NCBI GenBank assembly: GCA_015143295.1
Contig: CM026561.1
Location: forward strand, 43,466,875-43,530,874
Reading direction: 5' to 3'
DNA length: 64,000 bases
DNA from: Tetracentron sinense
Lineage: Eukaryota > Streptophyta > Magnoliopsida > Trochodendrales > Trochodendraceae
Shown here piece after piece: positions 35,641 through 48,500 of this stretch. A program made the position numbers and the translations under genes. The first letter of the stretch is position 1. Each line of letters begins with the position of its first letter. The notes under the pieces were generated by a model, which was not told the DNA's origin, searched no databases, and saw nothing but the letters and a program-made list of their open reading frames with translations.

Positions 35641-36324
35641 AGGAGATGAAAGGACTTTTATTTATTTTGATATTCACTCATTTAAGGTAATTTAATAAAG
35701 AATAAAGGGTTATGATAAAATAAAAAAGAGTCTCTGTCTTCACCGGTTGCAAAAGCATCAGGTTAAAACACATGGTCGCAGAGGCTTGCGACTTTGAAAA
35801 ATATTTCATATTGTGTGACTGGGGTTGGGGAAGCATAGCTTGCCCCATGGGTGGTTTGTACTAGTCAGCACTTCGCCATTTATCTGGGTTCCACTCCTGA
35901 GAGGGTCTGAGTGTTGTCATCTCCATCCGCCCTGACTAAGAACAGATTCTAAGACTCAGGTTAGCTTTCATCCTCCAGCTTTTAAAGGGTATTTGGTTGT
36001 AGAGAAAATTCTAATTCAATAGAGAAATGCCACAATAAGCGGAAGTAAATTGAGGTGGCTTTTGGTAACACTAATCCAAATAGGTAGAGCTTATTTGAAA
36101 ATTGTGCTTAGTTGGACTTTAATTTGATAAGTTGAAGGTTAATTGCATGTCTATATCTTTTTGAAGTAGGGGTTTTACCTCTAAAGTAAAAAGTATACTT
36201 TTTAAAGTAGGGGTTTTTACCTCAAAAATCTTTACTTCAAAAAGATCAAGACATCCAATTAAACTTTAATTTAACAATCTAAAGTCTAAATGCACTCAAG
36301 AAGAAGAAGGCCTACAAATTATAT
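35641..36324. other. Gap between repeats and the MED13 3' end
   Basis: No gene recognised. Short repeated words around 36160-36250 (AAGTAGGGGTTTT(T)ACCTC) form a small duplication. Confidence 0.5.
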
Positions 36325-36447
36325 TCATTTCCCCAATCTGGGGGGAATGGTTATTGAATTACATATACAAAATACATGTAACAGACTAACAGTTACTGGT
36401 ACAGAAGTATATATACAGCCAAAATACAAAAATGTGCTGCAGATGCA

Positions 36448-36550
36448 AATGATCTTCACCTTGGGATAGATTACCCAGTAAGAGGAGCTACCCATTTTGA
36501 CAGAGGCGCCAATGATCTTCACCTTCGGATAGATAACCCAGTAATAGGAG
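36448..36550 (-). repeat. 40-bp tandem duplication in the MED13 3' UTR
   Basis: 36448-36487 and 36511-36550 are near-identical 40-bp units with a 63-bp offset (AATGATCTTCACCTT(G/C)GGAT...). They sit 49-151 bp past the MED13 stop. The offset is a multiple of three, so a minus-strand frame here repeats YYWVIYPKVKII / SYWVIYPKVKII, but it follows the stop and is not thought to be translated. Confidence 0.85.
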
Positions 36551-36598
36551 TCATGTGAATTGCATAAATTCATTTAGCCTGCAGAGTTGACACTAAAC

Positions 36599-39500
36599 TT
36601 AGGACTTCTCCGGTGGTCGAGAAAACTCCTTATCAGCAAAATGAAGAAGCCTTCTCAATCTCAAAACCATGTCACAGTGGAAAGGTAGTGAGGTGCGCCT
36701 TTCCAGATAAGCAGGACTCACTGTCATCCAAGACAGAGAATGAAGCTCTGCTGCCACAGATTCTAGAATTAAATGGGTCTCAATCTCATAGTCTCTAGCT
36801 TCTGCGATTAAACCCCTGCCTTGCTTGATATTCCCTTTAATCATTTTTTCTTGGATAATGTTGTTACCTCCATAGTAGTCAACAAGACTGACCGAAAGAA
36901 CTGTGGGCCATTCTTCTTTCACCATCCTGGAGGAGTCTTTCCTCATAGACGGGACTGCTTTTGACACCACAAACCCTGTAGATAGGGGAATGGCAGAGCC
37001 TTTGCTGTGTAAGAGATGGGCGAGCGGTGGGGATTCAGCAGTGAGGCACGTGGGGAGCTGCAGAGGTGTTGGGGGGAGGAAACGCATACTGGGTGAAGGG
37101 ATTAAAATGTAGGATGCGGATGTAGAACCAAGAGACTTTACAGGGCTGAACCCCTCCAAATAGCCTGGACCCATACTGCCCCCACCTTGAGTTCCTCCTG
37201 CACATTGCTTTGCTGTTAATGAATTTAAGCATGTAAACAATATATTAAAAATACTTATTTGAAAAATAATTTTAAGAAATGCCTTTTTATGGACGGTTTG
37301 TGACCTCAAAAGTATAAATTTGCCGAACCTAAAGAAAAAAATCAGTGAATTTGAATAAAAATTTTGACAAACCAAGATTGTTTTGAAACCTATTCGTGGT
37401 TCGCTCAATTTCATGAACCAAGCAGAACCGAACCGCGAACTAGTTGGTTCGCTTGGTTCGCGGTTTGCTATAGCATGTAGCGTGCTTGGTAACCCCGGGC
37501 AAGATTACTCTCAGAAACACAAGCCCTTGCCTACTTACAATCTATTCATTACATGTCCCCAAGCCCTGTCCCCCAATTGCCAGAGTCACACATGTTTTAA
37601 CTGTGCCTAAGCACATATGCGTGAGACGTATAATTCAAGGCCACTGAAACGATCTTTTAAGTTACCCCTCCCCTGGACAACACATTTTAGTGCGACTCTG
37701 GTAAAGGAATGTTAAACTCTCCTCAAAAACATAGTTTACAGACTGGGGCTGGACCTAAACTCATGTAATGTATTGCCAAATTTAATACCTTTTAAACTTT
37801 ATTTAGTTTAAATTGTCCAAGGGATTTCATTTTAGAATGACGACTTTGCATGAAATACAAATGAAATCACTGATTTTAAATATATACCGAAGACATAAAT
37901 TTAAACTGATTTAACAGAGATTAATGTGCTTAAGGATAAGTAACAAAAGTAGAAGGGGTTTGATAGCTTACCAGGGGAAGATGTATCTGCTTGAAAGACT
38001 AAATGCAACGAATGATCAATGGAGACTCCAATGAAACAGATGCTCTGCACCCATTGAAACAATCCCCTTGAACTGTCAACTGGTGTATGCCCACCCATAA
38101 GTTGCTTTCTCGTATTGGTTTGTCCTAAACCACCTTTCATGTATCCAGACGCTTTTGTAAGAGGGCTGTACAATGAAGGACTAGGTGAGGAAGGAAGGGT
38201 TCTCTCCTGAAGCAAACTCAATTCCTGTTGCTGCAAGGAAGTTCCATTACTGCTTGCAGGAATCCCATCAGGTACAGATCTCCGTAGTTGCAGGGGCCAT
38301 TTTTTCACTTCAGTTCCGCCTACCAAGTAAATGGCCTTTTGCCATTCTGTTTTGAATATCAAAATAGAGGTGCTCAGACAACAGCAAGCACAATGCCTAA
38401 ATTTACATAAACTACCATGTAACAGATAAAAGATTGAAGATTGGGAACATAAGACGGTATAAATTCATGTACCTTGGCATTCAAGCTCATAGAAGCATCC
38501 AATGCGTGTAATTACAATATCTCTAGGCTTGGCCATACCAACATCTGCAGAAGAACATGATATTATCTGGCAGCCTTGCCGCAAAACTTGAACAAAAAGG
38601 CATTGGAGACCCTTCGTGTCCTGCCGACTGCTAATGCCACCAAAAGGGAAAATATGGCTGTCAAGCAATTCACCCCTTGAATCCGTCCAGATGCAGACTA
38701 GCCAGCGCCAGTCCTCTGTCCATCCATAGCAACAATGAAGACTTGCAGTCTTTTGATGGTTAGATCCAACGCCATCAGGCTCTGACATATCAAGCAGAGA
38801 GCTCTGTCCAATATCTGCATTGCCTGCTGAACTTGAACTCTGCATAAATCCTCCACTATTACTATCGTCAGACATTGGCCTTGAAGATTCAGATGCTGCA
38901 TTACCAAGCATTATGGCTGAAGCTCCATGCTCCACAGAGCCAGGTTCAGCCAGAATAAAAAGCGGTTCAAACAAGTATCTGACGTCATCTTGAAGAAGAA
39001 AATCTCCAGTTCTGTTAGGGTCGCAGTTTAATCCTCCAGTCCTTGATATCTGCCAAGAATTATCCCAAGTTCCAGGCCTCAAGCCAGCATCAAGTTCGCC
39101 CTCTCTTGGAAGGGACGATCCTGTAATTCGAGGAGCAACACAATCCTTCCACATCCCTGGAATTGGAGAAGTCATATGCATCAACGCCGAATGCGACCTA
39201 CCTGAAACAGAAGAGGACTGAACTACATCGTTGTAAGATGCCCGTGCAATTCGCCGAGCCTTATTGTAAACAGTGAATGCAATCTCTTTAAGAAGGACAA
39301 GCTCATTGAGAGATGGACTAGTAACCCTAAAAATAGCATCAACAGTCACAATCTGCAGGACCAATTTAGGAACACTGAACCCTGACAGCGTTAAAACATT
39401 CGACATTGATGCTTCTTCCACTGCAGCGGAGCAACTTAGAGCCTTTGCAACCTGAGTGTGCAATATAGATCTCTTCTCCTTATCTAGAGAGAGAATGGTC

Positions 39501-42500
39501 GATCCAATAGCGGTGGAAGACTCAATCACCGTCTGTAGAACTGCAATGGGCTCAGGGAAGGGGCACACCACATAGATTACCTGATTCATACCACCAAAAT
39601 ACAAATGAGGTAGGATCGGTCTATTTAATTAATTACGAAAATGAAAAGACTCAACAGATTAGTAGTCATTGTATGCTGAGTAGGGTTGCTTTGGTCTTCT
39701 AATTTACTTTATGTTACCTCTCTCTCCATTTAGTAATTGAAATTGTAATTTTTCCCTCAGCAATCTATTAGTAGCAAGGAGAGAGGCATGGGGCTCAATC
39801 TTCCCCAAATATATCCCTTTCGCTCGACCCTTACTTTTCCACAAAACTACATCGTATTAGCATAGATAAAAAATCGTCGATATATACAATATATCGACAA
39901 TAGTTTTCGATATCGCACATCTGCGATATATCTTTAGGGGCATTTCTTTTTGAAACAAAATATTGTGCGATATCACACACTATATCACATATGTCGTGCG
40001 ATATATGCACTATTTTGGTTTTGCATTACTCTTGATATTTTGGCTATAAAAGAGCAAAATCCTATTTATAGCTTATTTACATAAACTATTATTTTGATTT
40101 CCTTTCATTTATTTTTCTATGTAAAGACTGTATACCCCCCATTTGAATTCAATAAAAATTATCATAGATTCAAATTTCTGAAGAATATAAAGTCCATTTT
40201 CTAGTTAGAGAATAAAATCTATTTTTTAGGGATTAGATCAAAATTTCAACCTTCAAATGCTAAGATATTTCTCAAATCTTAAAATTTCATAAATTCTATT
40301 ATATCAAAACATTACTAAAGTCAAAAGTCGGGTGAGAAATGCCTCATATTTTAGTCTTCAAAAATATTTTTATTCACAGGGTCAAAAAGTCTACTAAAAG
40401 TTCAGTAGAAGAAACTTACATTCAAGCTTTACCAAAAAAATTAAACATATGCTGGTTACCCCCTATTTAAATTCATTAAAAATGCTCTCAAATTTAAATT
40501 CCAAAGAAATCAAAATCCAATTTTTTCAGTTCAAAGTTAAAATTTCATTTTTAACTTCGAAGTCAAATTTCAACTTTCAAATTGCAAGCCTTTTTCTGAA
40601 TTTTAAAGACTCATGGTGACAATTATGCCTTTGTACCTACAATATACATCGATAGGAGTGTTGCTACATCTTGGACTAGAAGACTACCAGGCACGTGAGC
40701 ATACATCCTAGTACTATAGTCAGCCCAATCAGGACAAAGATGATTTCGAGCCTCCGACTAACTTCATGTGGCTCTGATTGTAGTTCTTGGGGTGGGTTAG
40801 ATCATGAATGTATTACGTATGGAACTCTGATTGTATATTATATTATTATGACTTATTATTGATTGAGAGATAAATGAAACATTTTACGTAAGTTATATCA
40901 AAATTAGTCAATCATACATTGTCATTAGTAGACATCGTTGTCCCCTTCCCATTGCATCTCTTATGTAAATTGTTGTTTTTTTAAAAAAAATTGTTTCCGA
41001 ATGTGTATTAACATCTATTTTAACATTTCTTGAAATTTCACTAAATATTCTATGTTTCTCTTCAAAATTTCCCTCGACATGCGAATATAATCCCCGCGAA
41101 ACGATATATCCCCAATATATATTTTTCCCATCGGTGCAAATATCATGCGATATCAAACATTCAAAACCTTGGGTATTAGAGCATCATAAAATTAATTAGA
41201 GGGCGTCGCCATGCCCCAAACATCGTTCAATATAAAGACCTTCCAAATAGGTTTCAAGTTGCACCAGATGAGATAACCCAGTAAATATTTTTAATATAAA
41301 GTTATTGTAGTCATTTGCCTTACCTTTAGGGTTTTTACAAGTTATAAACTAGCCTCCTAGCAACTATGTAATGGTACAATCAGATATACCCACCGACACA
41401 ATCATATTCTATATACGAGTGTTCATAAAAATATGTGTTGGCAACAGGATCCATGGTGTTGTTAAATCCTTGCAATTTGCGATTCAAATCCTACGATTTG
41501 AATCAAATCCTAGACAAAACGATTCAATAGGCGGAAATCTTAATTGGGTAAATCTCATTCGATTTGCGATTTGGAATTCAAATCATACGATTCATGCAAT
41601 TTGAGCACGAAACCCTTGTTACGGATTGATATCTAAAAAAATATTTTTTAAAATATTTTTTATTCTTTCAAAATTTTTAAGGTATTTTGTCTTTTAAGAA
41701 GAGAGAAGAAATGAAAAAACCCCTATTACGGACATGCCAAAACCCTATTTGAGTTTTCTCTTTGTTGCTTTGAAACGGAAAAAAAAAGAGAAAGAAAAGA
41801 AAGAAGGAAGAAGAAAGATGATGAAGTTGGAGAGTTGAATTCTGGGTGAACTTGAAAGTTTATTTTAATACTTTTTTTAATTGTACAAGTCTTTTGATAC
41901 TGATCTCATACAACATGATTATATGAGCTTATTTTTGTTTATTTATCTTTGATGATATTTGGGGTTATGTTTCGATTTATTGAGCTCATTCACATTTGCA
42001 TAGTATATGCAATGAAATCTTCATTACTTTCTTTTATCCATCGACATCACTAAGGACTGACAACTAAAGATACGAAAGATAAGATTAGGAGCAACCAAAG
42101 CCTCTTAATAATATCAAATAAAAGCATTTTTTTTTCACATTACAAATGAAAATTGGAAACCAAAAGTCTTTTAGGCCATAAGCACAGCTCTTCAAGGCAT
42201 GTGGGAAGAGCTGAACTTGTGTCAACCAATTTATAATGACTGGGATATGCAAAGGAAGTAGAAAGAAAAGTTTAGGGTTGCACAATTTTGATCCGGCCTC
42301 AATCCTGAGTATCAGCTCATCCGAGGACAGATTTTAACCAACCGAGAGTTTCCTTCCCTAAATAATGTGTACTCGTGCCTCCAAAATGTCACTCTATCCA
42401 CAACTTCTCCAGTACCTAGTAGTGATGATGGATCATATATGAGGGCATTATATCTAGTAATCTAGGCAAAAAGAACTGATGGAGAGACAATTCCCAATTA

Positions 42501-45500
42501 TGGCAGGTTTAAATCAAGGTTTGGCCCTGACCCCCTATGACCCTATCTTCTTGCACTGGCTAGTTTGGAACAAACTGCTCATATTCAACAAGTCATTCAT
42601 GGATTCTTCGGAATTAACGTAACATTGTTCATGAGTCTAAGAGGAGATAAATGCAAAATTAGAAGTATGAGGTACACCTTGGAATCATATGATTTTTAAT
42701 TCAAACTAGAACAGAGTGTATGTAGCATAGTTGCTCGGAAGCTATGTACAGGGTGGGAAGCTCGTTTCCTAGCCTCACTTCCTTAGACTTATTCGCTTCC
42801 TAGGAAGCTCGCTTCCTCAAACAGAATCGCTTTCTAGGAAGCTCGCTTCCATCACATCTCAAATAGTAGTCAATGAGAGTTGTATGTATGAAGTAATGGG
42901 GTAGACCACCGTTTATAGCCTAAGGTGTAGACTCTAGCAAGTATCGTCAGTTTGGAACCTAAGACACCTAATTTTCCACAAAACATCTCATGTAAGATAA
43001 AATCAAAGGTATAACTGCACATAATAATATAATGGGAATGAGGAGCCTATATCTCATTTCTCGCTTCCCCTTTCAAGGTTATTTTGAGGTTCGCTTCCCG
43101 TTTCTCGCTTTCGCTTCTCGCTCTCGTAACTATAGTATGGAGTGCTACTTTGGTAAGAACCGTGGTTGTTATGGGTGGCACTAGAGGTGATCGCTTGGGC
43201 AATCAGGCGCTCAGCTAGGCCCAAGCGACCCAATTACGTAAAAGTTTAAAAAGCATTTAATTTGTCACTTAACCTCAATACATTTTTAATTTCTCAAAAA
43301 CCCATAAAACCCATATTTACAGGGGTATCTTGTAATTTCTTTAAATTTATGCCTTATGATTGTCTGTTGTTTTTAGAGAAAAGAAGAGAAAGGAGTAGGA
43401 AGGAGGTAGCCAACCACTAGCTAGTTAGGTCTCTCTCCCCCACCCTATCCCCCTTGTTCTCTCTCTTCCCCCCATTGTTCGGCTCCCCCCCTGTTTGCCT
43501 CTCTCTGCCCTTTTGTTATCTCTCCCTCCTCTGCTGTTCCTCTCTCTCTCTCTTTGTTCATCAGGCGATCGCCTCAGCCGCCCATGGGGTTTGCCACCTT
43601 GGGTCACCTTGACAACCATGGTTTTTTTGATAGGTGCCTTGACAACCATGGTAAGAACATGAACACAGGCGAGGCGTTAGTTAAGACTTAATAGAGTCCC
43701 CAAAGCCAGTTTTTCCATAATCTTAACTTAATAATATGAAATCCATTTGGATCACAAGAATTTAAACATCTATGAGAATTTCAATGCATAAGCATCACAA
43801 TATCTATGAAATTGGAAATCTACAAATTGGAATTCTGCTGTTTATGAATAATCAAATTTGCTAACAATAGCATGGTTTTAAAAAAAACCGAAACCGTTGC
43901 GTAACGCTCATTATGTAACAGTTTCGGCCGAAACCGTTACCCGATACCGTTACGCTACGTATAGGTACCGTAACGTTTTCCGACTTATTTTTTCACTAAA
44001 GGTAAAACGATATTTTTTAGTGAAAAAAACTCTTTAGAATCTTATTACTTCTTCCTTACATCTTTTTTATTTCTATTTATTGTGATTTTTTTGATTTTTT
44101 TAAGAAAAAAAAAAGCCGTAAAGGCCGAAACTGTACCATAACGGCGTACTGTAACGGTTTCGGCGGTGTCCGTTATGGTGTCTGAAACCCTTTTTTTGAA
44201 CTATGAACAATAGCCTCTGAATTCCAACTCCACTGTTAGGTAGGCTACAAAACCAACTGAGAGTTGATATGTTTGTTTGAAATATATGATATATATTACC
44301 ATCTTTCTAAATAATCATACAAATGAATTGGCTAACTAACAATCCATTAGAAAAATAAAAATATTATTAGGATGTTGTGAATTCCTAGTGCCAAGGTTCA
44401 AAATTCTAAATTGCAAGAAATTGAGAACTATAAATTCTAGAAATTAAAACTTTATTAGAGGGCACAAATATATTAGATGCAAGGGGCTCATGACAATTAA
44501 ATGATTTTTAAGGCAGGCAAATTCTGCTAAAAGGCCATGATCAATACCAAAAATTTTAAAGCAAGGTTTCAAAATATTTAACCACAGTTCCAAAATAACG
44601 GCCTATATTTCGCAGTTTCATTAGGTAGGTTAATGAAGTTTAAAAATAATTTCATATTTTACAAAATTTGTAGGATATATCATGGTATATAGGCCATTAT
44701 TTCAAATATTGCAAAACATTTAGACAATGTAGATAAATCATGTTAAAAATTTTAAAATTATTTCGCAGCTTTTAGTCGATTAAAGGCAAATCTCGACAAA
44801 AAAGCTTAAATAAGATGGGATTTCATAAAAAAAAACCTTAAACCCTAATATCTTCTTAACTTTTGGGATGTTGAGTTCTCTAGTGAAAATTAACAACTCT
44901 AGTTGAAAAAAATGTGATAAAATTCTACAATTTATGGTGAAATTTACATGTGGAGGTTTCAGCGCTTACCCAACTAAACACTCATGGTTCTCTATCTTTA
45001 TCGTTCCAATGCTATTGGAAAATTGACACATGAGGAGGTTGTTGCACCTACCCATTTAAACATCCATTTTTCTCTATTTTTCTTGTCAAAATGATATTTT
45101 TTTTAAAAAGTGGGTTTATGTTAGCTTCTAACGAGAGAAGAGGTGGATGCCCTCTTAATGCAAAAATGAACAAGTTCGGGGAATTTATAAATTGTCATTG
45201 TCTGATCGATTATCCTTTGAACAAAGCCAAATTCACTAGGTCGTCTTCTTCAGTTACTAGCCGGTTGGTCAGATTCCTTGTCAGTTCAAAATGGGAAAGT
45301 TGCTTTCCCTAATGTTATTTAAATAGGTCTCCCTAGAGCGACATTTGGCCATTTTCCAATAGGCTTGGAGTCGGGTTGTTTCAGAGTGGGTCCCACCCCA
45401 TTCAAGTTCAAGAATATGAGGCTTGAGGATGAGAAATTTCAAGGGTTAGTGGTCGGGGTTTGGAATTCCCAGGAGGTGTGGGGTTCCACTAGCACCCGTT

Positions 45501-48500
45501 TTTGCTTAAAGCTTAAACCTAAAAGCCAGGTTAAAATTTTGGAATAGGGAGATCTTTGGTAATGTCCAATCTAAGTTAGCTTCCTTCTTAGGGAGATTGG
45601 TGATCTTGCCACTTTTGAGGAAATGAGAAATCTCACGTATCGAAACTCGATAAAAGGAGGCCAAGAAGTTGGATTATGCAAAGGTGTTGAGATTGGAAGA
45701 TATTCGTTGAAAGCAAAAGGCTCGAATCCGGTGGTTAAAAGGAGACATGAACACAAAATTTTCATCATATGGCCAACTTGCGTAGAAAAAGAAATTCCAT
45801 TTCTAAGTAAAGGGTGGATGGGGAGTGAAAGGTGGGGAAGAGCGTTATTGATTTTGTCTCCTCCTTTTCAAACTTATATCGGGAGCGTGAAAGTTGGCGT
45901 CCTAAGGCTGATGTTCATTCGAGGCTTTGTCTTCAGACCAACAAAGTGAGAACTCTTCCTTCCACCAATCTTGGTAAGCCTCTTGGGGATGATTTTAAAG
46001 CTAGATCGGTTTGGTCTCCGGTTTTGGAGAGATTTTCCAATAGACTTTCAAGTTGAAAATTTTCCCTTCTTTCGAAAGGTGGGAAATTGACCCATATCAA
46101 GATTCAAGAGTACCATCAACAGCCTTCCCACTTATTTATGCATGTCCTCACAATTCCTCAATTATTTGCAGCCTCCCTTAAGATGTTATAGAGGAATTTC
46201 CTTTTCAATGCGAAAAAATATTGCTTTAAGTATCACATGGTGGCGTGGGACCAAATCTGTCGGTCTAAGAAAAGATGGGAGCTGAACTTTACACCCATAG
46301 CTCAAGTGAACAATGCTTTACTAGGATAATGGGTATGGAGATTTGGTGAGAAAAAGGAGAGTTTATGGCGCGCTATTACTTTGGCCAAATATGGTGAGGT
46401 TTCGTGAGGTTAAAGTTTCCCACGAGGTGAGGTTATGTTAGGGTATTATAGTTGTTGCCAGTTTGATTGTGCCCAAGTTTAGGTTCAAGGTGGGCCAAGG
46501 TTTAGAGGTTAGAATATGGAAAGATGTGTGATGTGGTTCTAGGAAACAACATGATGAGTTCAGTAGTATTTTTCTTTTAGTTGAGGACGGGGATGCCTTA
46601 GCTACGGGATTATCCCTAGATGGGTATTGCCGAGTGGGTGTGAATAATCTCTCGAGTGCTCTCAGAGCAGAGACATTAGAGTTTGGTCTAGAGGCAACAA
46701 TGGGCGATTCTCAATTTGATCACTGTTACAATCTTTTGAGTTAACTCTTCCCGGTTCTTTTCATCGCAGGCATAGTTACCAAGTACGGGTACATATATAA
46801 TATGAAAATGATCCGTTCGGGAAGTATGGGTATTATACGGAAAAAACACGACAAAAATATGAAAAAAATAAAAATAAATCATTATTATAAATAAAAATCA
46901 TAATATTAACTAATAACAATCATTTAATAGGTAATATGCGTTCAACACAGTAAAAGTACGACAAAAATATGCATATTGTACGCGTTTAATACGAATAGTC
47001 ATAGAGTCTAGATGCCTAGGTTATAGGGGGTCCATAGGCAAGGAGTTGCTTAGGCAACCAAAGTTTACTCATTAAATTTTTTAAAACCAAGATATTTATA
47101 TATCCTTGATAAGGAAATTTAAATATTAAAAAAGGTTTACATGAGACGGTGACCTAAGCATGACTAGGCGACATTTTGACTACACTGATAATGGGTAAAT
47201 CATTACATATTTCTATTAAGAAGTGTTGATAATCGATCATTACATATTTTCAAAATTGAGGATATAAATAATTTAAGCAATATTTATAAAAAAAACAAAA
47301 TTGAGGCCGAGAAAGGGAGTTCGAGAGGCGAGTTTATTTCTGTAAAATAGTATAAAGGCTCTGACAAAGATGAAAATATGAAAGATTTCCAAATGACAGT
47401 CCATTAAATTGTGGAAACATGCGCATCTTAGCTAAAGTTGCACTAGTTACCATGGGACCATACTTCCTGATGCGGCAACATCAAAAGAAGTTAAAAGCTT
47501 ATCATAGGTGGAGGAAGAAGAAGACCCATGTGTCACTTTGGGTTAGATTATTTTGGGTATTGAAGACCTCATATGCACACATTGATCATTAGGAAGACCC
47601 CACATTGGGAAGGTGTGCATATGGGCTGATTTAGCATGGTTTTAAAAGCCTAATGAGCTGGATTTTTAGTTAGAGAATAAACAATTTATTAGTATTGGGT
47701 TATTTTAGTCTTTTATTAGTTTGGATATTTTAGTCTTTAAACAAGTAGGCTTCACATCTATTTAAACTTATTTTCTGCTGTAAATTTTTAGATGATGAAA
47801 TTTATGAATGAAAAAAAGTGCTTTTGAGCATTCTCCAGTGATTGGATTTGGTGTGATGCCATGAGAGTGATTCCCAAAGAATTCTTGGTGTGATGCCATA
47901 GGAGTGATTCCCAAAGGTCTAAGGTATGCTCTCGATCTTCTCTTTATTCTTCTCATTGATTTTCTGTTTTTATTGAAACCCTAATCAATCAAACCCTAGA
48001 TCCTTTTCCCTTGCAAGAAATCTCACCAACACCAAACCCTAGATTTCTTCTATACCTTGTTCTTTATTAATTTTCTTGATTTCCTTTGCAAGAAACCGAA
48101 ACCCTAGCCTTCCCTGTGACAGTTACAACCTTCCTTGCCCAAATCCCCACTGCCACAGCCCTTTTCCTGCTGTCCTTACCCCCCAAAGGCCATTCCATTA
48201 CTGCAGCCAGCCCCCTGCCTGTTCCCCAGGCTGCTATTAGCCTCCTCAGGCCTTTCCCTAGGCTGCCGCCAGCCCCCATTGTCCTACAGTCCCCCAATGA
48301 CTGGAACAGCCCCTACAGCCAATACCGTTGCTGCTGCATGCATCTACAGACCCCTAAGATTGCTGCCACAGCCACCTAAAATCATTCCCCTTCAGCCACA
48401 AGCCTATACTAGGCCTTTCCTTTGCTGTTACAGCCTACCCCCTGCCTTTCCCTGCAACCACAGCCTATCCCAGGCTACCCATAGTGCTTCTACAGCCCCA

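Noticed and set aside
37035-37414. Frame extending the last MED13 exon into the intron
   Set aside because: The acceptor AATGTGCAG at 37198-37200 and the phase of the previous exon define the start at 37197; the extension is intron read-through.
39601-39620. Extension of the 39580-38473 MED13 exon upstream to an AG at about 39621
   Set aside because: The phase would not fit the preceding exon, which ends in phase 0. The acceptor at 39581-39583 gives an exact join to a conserved VIYVVCPFP start.
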